From Paraburkholderia sp. SOS3 (lineage in GTDB: Bacteria; Pseudomonadota; Gammaproteobacteria; Burkholderiales; Burkholderiaceae), in assembly GCF_001922345.1 (NCBI RefSeq), contig NZ_CP018812.1:124001-188000 (forward strand): a DNA stretch of 64,000 nt. The letters are read 5' to 3'. The position numbers and the translations under genes are program-made. Of this stretch, positions 57,121 to 64,000 are shown piece by piece. How positions within the stretch are numbered: the stretch's first letter is position 1; each line of letters begins with the position of its first letter. The notes under the pieces are model-generated. The model did not search any database and had not been told where the DNA came from. It saw only the letters and a list, made by a program, of their open reading frames with translations.

Positions 57121-57825
57121 TCACGCCTGCGAGCTATTGACAGCGTCATTGCCGTTGTCGCGAAACTCCTTGACACCCGGAAAGCGCCGCATCTGCTCGC
57201 ACACCGCCTTGTATTCCTGCGGCGACACACGGCTGAGTACGATCACCACTTCATCGAGTTCGGGCGAGTCGTCGCACTGCTGCACGACGAACTGCTTGAC
57301 GCGTACGGCCGACGGGCCGAGCGCATCGTGCAGCGAATGAAACGTCAGCGTGCCGCGTTCGACGAGCACCGTCATCTGGCGCCGCTGTCTCACGGTGATG
57401 AAGCGCCGCTCGATCGGCTTGATACCGGCCAGAATGACCAGGATGATGATCGTCGCCGCGATCGATGCGGTGTACAGACCGCCGCCGACCGCAAGGCCGA
57501 TCGCCGCCACCGACCACAGACTCGCGGCCGTGGTCAGCCCGCGGACGATCTCGCCGCGCAACAGAATCGATCCCGCGCCGAGAAAGCCGATTCCCGAGAC
57601 GACCTGCGCGGCGACCCGCGACGGATCGAGCACGACGTGCTCGTTCTGCAGCACATCGAAGAAGCCGAACGCCGACACGATCATGATCAGCGTCGAGCCG
57701 ACGCAGACGAGCATATGGGTGCGCAACCCCGCCGCCCAGGACAGGCGCTCGCGCTCGAACCCGATCACGCTGCCGAGCGCGGCCGCCATCACGAGCCGTG
57801 CGATAAGTTCAAGATTGCCTGGCAT
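57121..57825 (-). CDS. MgtC/SapB-family membrane protein
   Basis: A 234-residue inner-membrane protein of the MgtC family. The conserved N-terminal part has GSVIGFERE, GLRTHMLVCVGS, QVVSGIGFLGAGSILL and GLTTAASLWSVAAIGLAVG; a C-terminal soluble ACT-like part follows. MgtC proteins affect growth at low magnesium and, in some bacteria, survival in macrophages. ATG 57825 has a GGGGG ribosome site 4-6 bases upstream. It is divergent from the AGE-family gene. Confidence 0.92.
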   Translation of the reverse strand: MPGNLELIARLVMAAALGSVIGFERERLSWAAGLRTHMLVCVGSTLIMIVSAFGFFDVLQNEHVVLDPSRVAAQVVSGIGFLGAGSILLRGEIVRGLTTAASLWSVAAIGLAVGGGLYTASIAATIIILVILAGIKPIERRFITVRQRRQMTVLVERGTLTFHSLHDALGPSAVRVKQFVVQQCDDSPELDEVVIVLSRVSPQEYKAVCEQMRRFPGVKEFRDNGNDAVNSSQA

Positions 57826-57969
57826 ATTGCCCCCTTGTTTTTGTTGATCAAGCAAGATGCGGTCCGCCGCGACCCGAGCGGCGTACCATAGCGGGTTATT
57901 CGGCTGCTGCGGTGCCGGCCCTGCGCCACCCGCGAGCAGCGTGCCTTATTTTCAACCTGAATTCGAAAC

Positions 57970-59091
57970 ATGAGCCGATCTGCTTCGACGCCCGCCACCG
58001 CACTCTCGCTTCGCGAACACTTTGCGCGTGTGGTCCTGCCGGCCTGGCGCGGCGCCGGTTTCAACGAGGCGCTGAATCTGCCTTACGAAGCGCTGGCCGC
58101 CGATGGCCGCCGGCCGCTGCCGGCCGTCCGTTACCGCGCGATGGCCTGTGCGCGCCAACTATTCGTATTTGCGCAGGCCGGCGAAGCCGATCACGCCCAA
58201 CGGCTTTTCGAAGCGTTGCTGCATTACTTTCAGGACCGCAAAAACGGCGGATGGTTCTATAGCGTCGACGCACAAGGCGCGCCGCTCGATACGACGAAGG
58301 ATCTGTACACGCATGCATTCGTCGTGTTCGCGTGCGCCGAGCATGGTGCACGTTCGGGCAATCGCGATGCGTTCGATATCGTGCATCGCACGTCGTCGAT
58401 CATTCAGGATCGGTTTGCGGTGCGCGCCGGGGCGCACGCCGCGCAGGACAATCTGCATGGGCTCTATCGAGCAGCCCTCGGCGTCGATTTCTCGACCGTA
58501 CCCGGCGCGCCGCTGCAAAACCCGCTCATGCATTTGACCGAAGCCTGGCTCGCGGCGCGGCAAGCAACCGGCGACGCCGCCTTCGATACCGCGCTCGAGC
58601 GCTTGTGCAGCGCGGTTGCGCGTACGTTCGTGCATACGCCGACCGGCTGCATCGCCGAACTGCCGGTCGGCAGCGCGGACAACTGGCTCGAGCCCGGGCA
58701 TCAGTTCGAATGGTTCTGGCTCATGCGGCAAGCGGGCGCGTTGCTCGAGCAATCGGGCCTCGAAGCGCCGCTTTCACGCGCCTTCGTTTTTGCGCAGCGT
58801 CACGGCGTGGACGCTACCACAGGCGGCGTGGCGCTGACGCTCGACGAACACGGGGCCATCAGGGATGCGACACAACGCATCTGGGCACAATCCGAATACT
58901 TGCGCGCACTCGCGGTGCATCCCGATGCGCGCGTGCGCGCCGCGCTTGCGCAGCAGATCGAACGCTTCAGCGAACGCTTTGTGAGTCCACAAGGCTGGTT
59001 CGAATGCAGGACGGCCACAGGCGAAGTGACGCGCGACGACATGCCGTCGACAACGCCGTATCACCTTGCGACGGCCTACGCGGCGCTATAA
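57970..59091 (+). CDS. AGE-family sugar epimerase/isomerase
   Basis: A 373-residue (alpha/alpha)6-barrel protein of the N-acylglucosamine 2-epimerase/mannose isomerase family. Typical elements are the LYTHAFVVFA helix, NPLMHLTEAWLA, EPGHQFEWFWL (with the catalytic His) and RIWAQSEYLRA. Substrate cannot be read from sequence. The nearby L-fucose-type operon is separate and on the other strand. Confidence 0.88.
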   Translation: MSRSASTPATALSLREHFARVVLPAWRGAGFNEALNLPYEALAADGRRPLPAVRYRAMACARQLFVFAQAGEADHAQRLFEALLHYFQDRKNGGWFYSVDAQGAPLDTTKDLYTHAFVVFACAEHGARSGNRDAFDIVHRTSSIIQDRFAVRAGAHAAQDNLHGLYRAALGVDFSTVPGAPLQNPLMHLTEAWLAARQATGDAAFDTALERLCSAVARTFVHTPTGCIAELPVGSADNWLEPGHQFEWFWLMRQAGALLEQSGLEAPLSRAFVFAQRHGVDATTGGVALTLDEHGAIRDATQRIWAQSEYLRALAVHPDARVRAALAQQIERFSERFVSPQGWFECRTATGEVTRDDMPSTTPYHLATAYAAL

Positions 59092-59138
59092 CGCCCGGCC
59101 GCGCCGCGCGCGGCGAGGGCGCGCGCCGCCCCCGCTGC

Positions 59139-59999
59139 TCAAAGCACGTCGAGCGGCGTCTTCAGATAGCGGATGCCGTTCGCCTCGGGCGGGGGCAGTG
59201 CGCCTGCACGGATATTGAGCTGGATCGACGGAATCAGCAGCGTGGGCGCGCCGAGCGTCGCATCGCGCGTATTGCGCATCTCGACGAATGCGCGCTCTTC
59301 CACCGAATCGTGCATATGGATATTGCACTCGCGCTGGTCGGCGACCGTCGTATGCCAGCACACGCCGCGTCCGTTCGGCGGATAGTCGTGGCACATGTAG
59401 AGCCGCGTGTCGCCGGGCAGACTCAGCAGACGGCGGATCGACGCGTACAACATGCGCGCATCGCCGCCGGGGAAATCGCAGCGCGCCGTGCCGACGTCCG
59501 GCATGAAAAGCGTATCGCCGACGAACACCGCGCCGTCGAAGCGGTAGGCGACATCGGCGGGCGTATGGCCGGGCACATGCAGCACGGTTGCTTCGAGTTC
59601 GCCGACGTGGAAGGTTTCGTCTGCAACGAACAGGCGATCGAACTGCGAGCCGTCTGGAAGAAACTCGGGCTCGAGATTGAACACGGGGCCGAAGATCTTC
59701 TGCACCGACCGGATGTGCTCGCCGATGCCGGTCGCGCCGCCCAGGTGATCGCGCAGATAAGGCGCCGCCGATAGATGATCCGCATGCGCGTGCGTCTCGA
59801 GCAGCCACTGCACCTCGAGCTTCGTATCGCGCACGAACGCGATGATGCGGTCCGCCGAATGCGTCGACGTGCGCCCCGCGCGCGGGTCGTAGTCGAGCAC
59901 CGGATCGACGATCGCGCACTGCGAACCGGGGCCCGCGTGGACCACGTAACTGATCGTTGCCGTGACGGGATCGTGGAATGCTTCGATCGCAGGTTTCAT
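59139..59999 (-). CDS. Metallo-beta-lactamase-fold hydrolase, persulfide dioxygenase-like
   Basis: A 286-residue MBL-fold enzyme. Metal site THAHADHL (His70, His72, Asp74, His75), a second His in HVPGHTPADV and the GDTLFM motif. The type resembles Blh/ETHE1-like sulfur dioxygenases; the MCHDYPPNGR stretch is typical of this subgroup. It may oxidise glutathione persulfide, but this is inferred from family. Confidence 0.85.
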   Translation of the reverse strand: MKPAIEAFHDPVTATISYVVHAGPGSQCAIVDPVLDYDPRAGRTSTHSADRIIAFVRDTKLEVQWLLETHAHADHLSAAPYLRDHLGGATGIGEHIRSVQKIFGPVFNLEPEFLPDGSQFDRLFVADETFHVGELEATVLHVPGHTPADVAYRFDGAVFVGDTLFMPDVGTARCDFPGGDARMLYASIRRLLSLPGDTRLYMCHDYPPNGRGVCWHTTVADQRECNIHMHDSVEERAFVEMRNTRDATLGAPTLLIPSIQLNIRAGALPPPEANGIRYLKTPLDVL

Positions 60000-60393
60000 C
60001 GGTTACCTCGGCTTGAACCGGCAGCACACTGCACGATAACCGACCTGATGTGGGCCCGCCAGCACCGAATCGGAAATCGCAAACGCAGCGACTGCATCTT
60101 TGAGCTGACGAGTCCGATGTGTCATCTCGTCCATCCGCACTCAACGCAAGCATGGTCGTCTGGAACGCGATGCCGTCGAATACGCCGACGATCGCGGCGA
60201 TCCGGTCGGAGCTTCGCACGATCCCGCCTCCATGCATCGGCGAAATCGAGCGAGTCAACGACCCAGCCTTGATTGCTGTCGTTTTCACAATAATTACATT
60301 GCGATTTTTTCCGGATTATCTTGACTTCGCGCGTTTGCGCTTTCTAGAGTGGGTGGAACGTGACTGCGGGCCTCGCCCCGAAGGAATCCGACG
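60000..60393. other. Intergenic region with a chemoreceptor remnant
   Basis: About 390 bases. Besides the remnant annotated at 60130-60290 it contains the promoter of the thioesterase gene at its right end (AT-rich, 60290-60350). No intact gene was seen. Confidence 0.5.
60130..60290 (-). pseudogene. Remnant of a methyl-accepting chemotaxis protein
   Basis: On the minus strand the segment RIAAIVGVFDGIAFQTTMLALSAD matches the signalling tip of chemoreceptors (compare [16 protein letters not shown] in the intact gene at 49805). It breaks into unrelated sequence on both sides. Only about 25-40 residues are recognisable, so this is the relic of a lost gene. Confidence 0.75.
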
Positions 60394-60852
60394 ATGACCG
60401 ATCTTCTGGACCGCGCGCGCGGCGCATTGCACGCGCAGCCGTTCAGCACGCTGCTCGGCACGGAACTGATGTATGTCGGCGCCAACGAGCTGACGCTATG
60501 TCTGCCGATCCGCGACGAACTGCGGCAGCAGCACGGGTTTGTACACGGCGGCGTGATCAGCTATCTCGTGGACAATGCGCTGACGTTTGCCGGCGCGCTC
60601 GCGCTGGGGCCGAGGGTGATTACGGGGGAGTACAAGATCAACTATCTGCGGCCTGCCGTGAACGGCATTCTGATGGCGCGCGCGCAGGTCGTGTATGCGG
60701 GACGCCATCAGGCGACCTGCCAGTGCAGCGTGTTCGTGACCGACGGAGATCGCGAACGGCTCGTCGCGGTCGCGCAGGGGACGATCAACCGGATCGGCGA
60801 CGGGACGGACAACCACAAGGGGGATGGGCTAGGCGAACCGCAGGCGGAATGA
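60394..60852 (+). CDS. PaaI-type hotdog thioesterase
   Basis: A 152-residue acyl-CoA thioesterase of the PaaI family. The hotdog signature HGFVHGGVISYLVDNAL and GEYKINYLRP are present. Substrate unknown. ATG at 60394, close after the fragment of the chemoreceptor. Confidence 0.88.
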   Translation: MTDLLDRARGALHAQPFSTLLGTELMYVGANELTLCLPIRDELRQQHGFVHGGVISYLVDNALTFAGALALGPRVITGEYKINYLRPAVNGILMARAQVVYAGRHQATCQCSVFVTDGDRERLVAVAQGTINRIGDGTDNHKGDGLGEPQAE

Positions 60853-60907
60853 CGAAGGACGCGCGGAGCGACAGAATTCGCTGCCCCGCGCGACAACGCG
60901 GGTGCGG

Positions 60908-61756
60908 TTATTCCGCCGCGTAAGTCTTCTGCTGCTGCTCGCCGAGCCCTTCGATGCCGAGGCGCATCGTCTGCCCCGGCTTCAGATATACCGGCGACGG
61001 CTTCACGCCCATGCCGACGCCCGGCGGCGTGCCCGTCGAAATCACGTCGCCCGGCTGCAGGCTCATGCATTGCGACAGATACGACACGAGCTTTTTCACG
61101 CCGAAGATCATCGTTTTCGTGCTGCCGTTCTGGTAGCGATGGCCGTCCACATCGAGCCACAGCTTCAGGTTCTGCGGGTCGGGCACTTCGTCGCGCGTCA
61201 CGACCCACGGGCCGATCGGGCCGAACGTGTCGAAGCCCTTACCCTTGTCCCACTGCCCCGCGCGCTCGATCTGCCACTCGCGTTCGGACACGTCGTTGAT
61301 CACGCAATAGCCAGCCACGTAGTCGAGCGCGTTCGCTTCGTCGACATACTTCGCTTCCTTGCCGATCACGATGCCGAGTTCGACCTCCCAGTCGGTCTTC
61401 TTCGAGCCGCGCGGAATTTCGACGTCATCGTTCGGGCCGCAGATCGCGCTCGTCCACTTGTTGAACACGACGGGCTCCGGCGGCACCGGCAGATTCGATT
61501 CGGCCGCGTGGTCCGCGTAGTTCAGACCGATACAGACGAACTTGCCGATCTTGCCGACGCACGGACCGATGCGCGGATTGCCGTCGACGAGCGGCAGCGT
61601 CGCCGGGTCTAGCGCGCGCAGTTTCGCGAGGCTCGCATCGCCGAGCACGCTGCCGTCGATATCGACGACCACCTTCGACAGATCGCGAATCTTGCCTTGT
61701 GCATCGAGCAGGCCGGGCTTTTCCTGACCTTTCGGTCCGTAACGAAGCAGTTTCAT
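60908..61756 (-). CDS. 2,4-diketo-3-deoxy-L-fuconate hydrolase (FAH family)
   Basis: A 282-residue fumarylacetoacetate hydrolase-family enzyme. Metal-binding acidic residues are in DWEVELGIVIGKEA and the fold features LNYADHAAE and STGTPPGVGMG. In the non-phosphorylative L-fucose pathway it hydrolyses 2,4-diketo-3-deoxy-L-fuconate to pyruvate and L-lactate. That assignment rests on the operon partners (SDR, lactonase, aldo/keto reductase), not on this sequence alone. Confidence 0.85.
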   Translation of the reverse strand: MKLLRYGPKGQEKPGLLDAQGKIRDLSKVVVDIDGSVLGDASLAKLRALDPATLPLVDGNPRIGPCVGKIGKFVCIGLNYADHAAESNLPVPPEPVVFNKWTSAICGPNDDVEIPRGSKKTDWEVELGIVIGKEAKYVDEANALDYVAGYCVINDVSEREWQIERAGQWDKGKGFDTFGPIGPWVVTRDEVPDPQNLKLWLDVDGHRYQNGSTKTMIFGVKKLVSYLSQCMSLQPGDVISTGTPPGVGMGVKPSPVYLKPGQTMRLGIEGLGEQQQKTYAAE

Positions 61757-61811
61757 TGTTTGCAGTCTCCTGTGAATGCAAAGTAGAGCGAAAGCGTGGC
61801 GTAGACAGCGG

Positions 61812-62555
61812 TCAGTTGGACCAGCCGCCGTCGATCAGATGTGCGTGGCCTGTCGTGAACGCGGATTCGTCGGAAGCCAGATAGAGCGCGAGCGCCGCGA
61901 TTTCCTCCGGCTTGCCGATGCGGCCCATCGGCTGGCGCGCGACGAACGCCGCCTGTACGTCGGCGACGCTCTTGCCTTGCGCCTGCGCCTGCTCGGCAAT
62001 GCGCTGTTCGAGCGACGGCGACGACACCGTGCCTGGGCAAATCGCGTTACAGCGTACACCACGCGTGACGAAGTCTGCCGCGACGGACTTCGTGAGTCCG
62101 ATCACCGCCGCCTTCGAAGCGCCATAGACGAAGCGGTTCGGCACGCCCTTCACGCTCGATGCCGCCGACGACATATTGATGATCGACCCGCCGCCTTTCT
62201 CGAGCATGCCGGGCAGGAACGCGCGAATGGTCCGGTACATCGCCTTCGCGTTCAGATCGAAGGCGAAATCCCAGTCTTCTTCGCTCGCTTCGAGAATCGA
62301 GCCTGCGTGCACGTAGCCCGCGCAATTGAACAGCACGTCGATCGGGCCGACCTCCTTGGCCAGCGCATTGATTGCGGCGCTGTCGCGCACGTCGAGCTTG
62401 CGTGCGTCGACCGGCTTGCCGGCAAGCGAGTCGAGCTTGATATCGGTGGCGATCACGCGCGCGCCTTCGCGCGCGAACAGTTCAGCGGTCGCAAGGCCGA
62501 TGCCTTGCCCGGCAGCGGTGATCAAGGTGGTCTTGCCGGCCAGTCGTTGGGTCAT
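61812..62555 (-). CDS. 2-keto-3-deoxy-L-fuconate dehydrogenase (SDR family)
   Basis: A 247-residue short-chain dehydrogenase: nucleotide-binding ITAAGQGIGLATAE, NCAGYVHAG and the YxxxK pair (YGASK). It is followed by the FAH hydrolase gene 55 bases downstream. Family and neighbours indicate oxidation of 2-keto-3-deoxy-L-fuconate to the 2,4-diketo acid in L-fucose breakdown. Confidence 0.85.
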   Translation of the reverse strand: MTQRLAGKTTLITAAGQGIGLATAELFAREGARVIATDIKLDSLAGKPVDARKLDVRDSAAINALAKEVGPIDVLFNCAGYVHAGSILEASEEDWDFAFDLNAKAMYRTIRAFLPGMLEKGGGSIINMSSAASSVKGVPNRFVYGASKAAVIGLTKSVAADFVTRGVRCNAICPGTVSSPSLEQRIAEQAQAQGKSVADVQAAFVARQPMGRIGKPEEIAALALYLASDESAFTTGHAHLIDGGWSN

Positions 62556-62683
62556 CTGCGGCTCCAGAATGAGTTTTGACGCGGGTTTGATGCAGGTTTG
62601 ACGTCAGTTGGAATCGGTTCGGTTGCGCCATTGCAGGCAACGCGCGCTTTCGCGGCACGCGTTGCGCAATCGGTCGATCGCGG

Positions 62684-63526
62684 TCAAAGGCGATAGAACG
62701 CCGCGGCGTTGCCGCCGAAAATCGCGTCACGTTCTGCCTCGGAGAGCGCGGAAAGCAGCATCGTCGCGATCGAATGCCACAGCAGGTAGTCGCCGTTCAG
62801 GTTCAGCACTGGCCAGTCGCTGCCCCACATGAGCCGCGCGGGCCCGAATGCCGCGAGCAGGTGGTCCACGTAAGGCCGCAGCGTCGCTTCGGTCCAGCCC
62901 GCGGCCGCTTCGGTCGCAAGGCCCGATAGCTTGCAGTGCAGATGCGGCAGCCGTGCGAGCCGCGTGATGCCTTCGGCCCAGGCGTGCCAGCCCGCGCTGC
63001 CGTCGCGAATCGCCGGCTTTGCGCCGTGATCGACGACGATGCGCAGCGCCGGAAAGCGCCGCGCAAACGTCTCCAGTGCGTCGACGTGGCGCGTGAAAAT
63101 CAGCGCATCGAAGGCGAGGTCGTGCGCGATCAGCGCCTCGATGGCCGGCGCCAGCGCCGGGTCGGCGATCCAGTCGTCGTCGGGCAGATCCTGCAGCATC
63201 GGACGCACGCCCTTGAATTTGGGCTCGCGCGCAAGTTCCGCGATCAATGCGGGCGCGTCGGGCTCGAGCAGCGGCACCCATCCGACCACGCCGGCAATCG
63301 ATGCTTCGCTGCGCGCGAGATCGAGCAGATAGCGGGTTTCCTCGACGGTCGGCGCGGCCTGCACGGCCACCGTGCGCGCAACGCCCGCGCGCTCGCGCAG
63401 CGGCGCGAGATCCGCCGGCCCGAACACGCGAAAAAGCGGCGCGAGGCCCGGCGTGAGCCACCCGTAGTCGCCACGCGACGGATCCCAGTAATGCTGATGT
63501 GCGTCGATCTGCGGTGTAGTCGCCAT
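62684..63526 (-). CDS. L-fuconolactonase-type amidohydrolase
   Basis: A 280-residue amidohydrolase-2 protein. N-terminal metal motif DAHQHYWDP and later GSDWPVLNL with a metal Asp. In the pathway it opens L-fuconolactone to L-fuconate. It starts 1 base after the stop of the aldo/keto reductase gene, so the two are coupled. A gap of 128 bases follows before the SDR gene. Confidence 0.85.
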   Translation of the reverse strand: MATTPQIDAHQHYWDPSRGDYGWLTPGLAPLFRVFGPADLAPLRERAGVARTVAVQAAPTVEETRYLLDLARSEASIAGVVGWVPLLEPDAPALIAELAREPKFKGVRPMLQDLPDDDWIADPALAPAIEALIAHDLAFDALIFTRHVDALETFARRFPALRIVVDHGAKPAIRDGSAGWHAWAEGITRLARLPHLHCKLSGLATEAAAGWTEATLRPYVDHLLAAFGPARLMWGSDWPVLNLNGDYLLWHSIATMLLSALSEAERDAIFGGNAAAFYRL

Positions 63527-63527
63527 G

Positions 63528-64000
63528 TCATGCCTCCGGCACCGGCGCGCGCCGGTCGATCAGGCCCTGGTCCCGCAGCGCCTGCCACAATTCGACAGGA
63601 ATCGGGCGCTCGAACGATTCGACGTTCTGACGCACTTCGTCGGCGCTGCGCGCGCCGGTCAGCACGGTCGCGACCGACGGATGCGCATACGGAAACTGCA
63701 GCGCCGCGGCGGCGAGCGGCACACCATGCGCACGGCACACGTCTTCGAGACGCGCGACGCGCTCGATCACTTCGGGCGGCGCCGCTCCATAGTTGAATTT
63801 CAGATCGCCCGACACGCCCTGCGCGAGAATGCCCGAATTGAACGCACCGCCGAGCAGGATGCTCACGTTGCGCTTCTCGCAGTTCGGCAGCAGATCGTTC
63901 AGCGTCTGCTGTTCGAGCAGCGTATAGCGGCCCGCGAGCAGCGCGCAGTCGATCTCGAACTCGACCATCATTTCGAGCACGGCGGCGCCTTCGTTGACGC
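63528..64000 (-). CDS. Aldo/keto reductase (L-fucose dehydrogenase type), cut by window edge
   Basis: The C-terminal part of an aldo/keto reductase: about 157 residues remain, starting outside the window. Visible features: LLEQQTLNDLLP, NYGAAPPEV, AALQFPYAHPSVATVLTGAR and the closing NVESFERPIP. It is the first gene visible in the L-fucose-type operon and probably oxidises L-fucose to the lactone. The part with the catalytic Tyr/Lys is outside the window. Confidence 0.85.
   Translation of the reverse strand, partial: VNEGAAVLEMMVEFEIDCALLAGRYTLLEQQTLNDLLPNCEKRNVSILLGGAFNSGILAQGVSGDLKFNYGAAPPEVIERVARLEDVCRAHGVPLAAAALQFPYAHPSVATVLTGARSADEVRQNVESFERPIPVELWQALRDQGLIDRRAPVPEA

Overview
The window is a GC-rich chromosomal segment of a member of the Burkholderiaceae, most likely Burkholderia sensu lato (Paraburkholderia, Burkholderia or a close genus). 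This rests on the propionate locus using PrpD plus AcnA, the YadA-type adhesin with an extended signal peptide, MocR-type regulation and the non-phosphorylative L-fucose pathway. Both ends are cut: 2-methylcitrate synthase at the left and an aldo/keto reductase at the right. I recognised no rRNA, tRNA, CRISPR array, insertion sequence or prophage.

Layout. 1-5.8 kb: methylcitrate cycle genes prpC, a small exported protein, prpD and acnA, closed by an intrinsic terminator. 5.85-32.3 kb: a surface-adhesion island. It starts with a two-component cluster (a hybrid histidine kinase whose catalytic motifs look destroyed, two NarL-type response regulators, a stand-alone HPt protein). A 2417-residue trimeric autotransporter adhesin with an OmpA-like lipoprotein follows, then a Tad/Flp-type pilus or secretion locus (four prepilin-like proteins, CpaB, secretin, FHA-CpaF ATPase, TadB, TadC, DUF192 protein, lytic transglycosylase), and finally a second response regulator plus HPt pair. 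32.7-39 kb: a polyamine-type ABC transporter operon divergent from a MocR-type regulator, with an operator-like repeat set between them. 39-40.3 kb: a repeat-containing protein whose C-terminus resembles pertussis-toxin-like ADP-ribosyltransferases. 40.5-53.5 kb: a large AsmA-like/DUF748 protein, a DUF1254 lipoprotein, a PaiB-family protein, a copper-exporting ATPase behind a CueR-type promoter, a chemoreceptor, a flavin reductase-like protein and small proteins. 53.6-60.9 kb: a membrane-anchored hypothetical, a YbjN protein, two loci with broken reading frames, MgtC, an AGE-family protein, a metallo-beta-lactamase-fold hydrolase, a chemoreceptor remnant and a thioesterase. 60.9-64 kb: an L-fucose-type degradation operon.

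How it fits together. The adhesion island looks like one functional unit: a giant adhesin and a pilus locus, each next to NarL-family regulators and a lone HPt protein. The only kinase in the island has an Asn where the phospho-accepting His belongs, while its receiver Asp is kept. Phosphate flow must therefore come from a kinase outside the window or run through the HPt proteins. The most novel items are this pseudokinase phosphorelay, the reduced Tad locus with an FHA-fused ATPase, and the putative ADP-ribosyltransferase.
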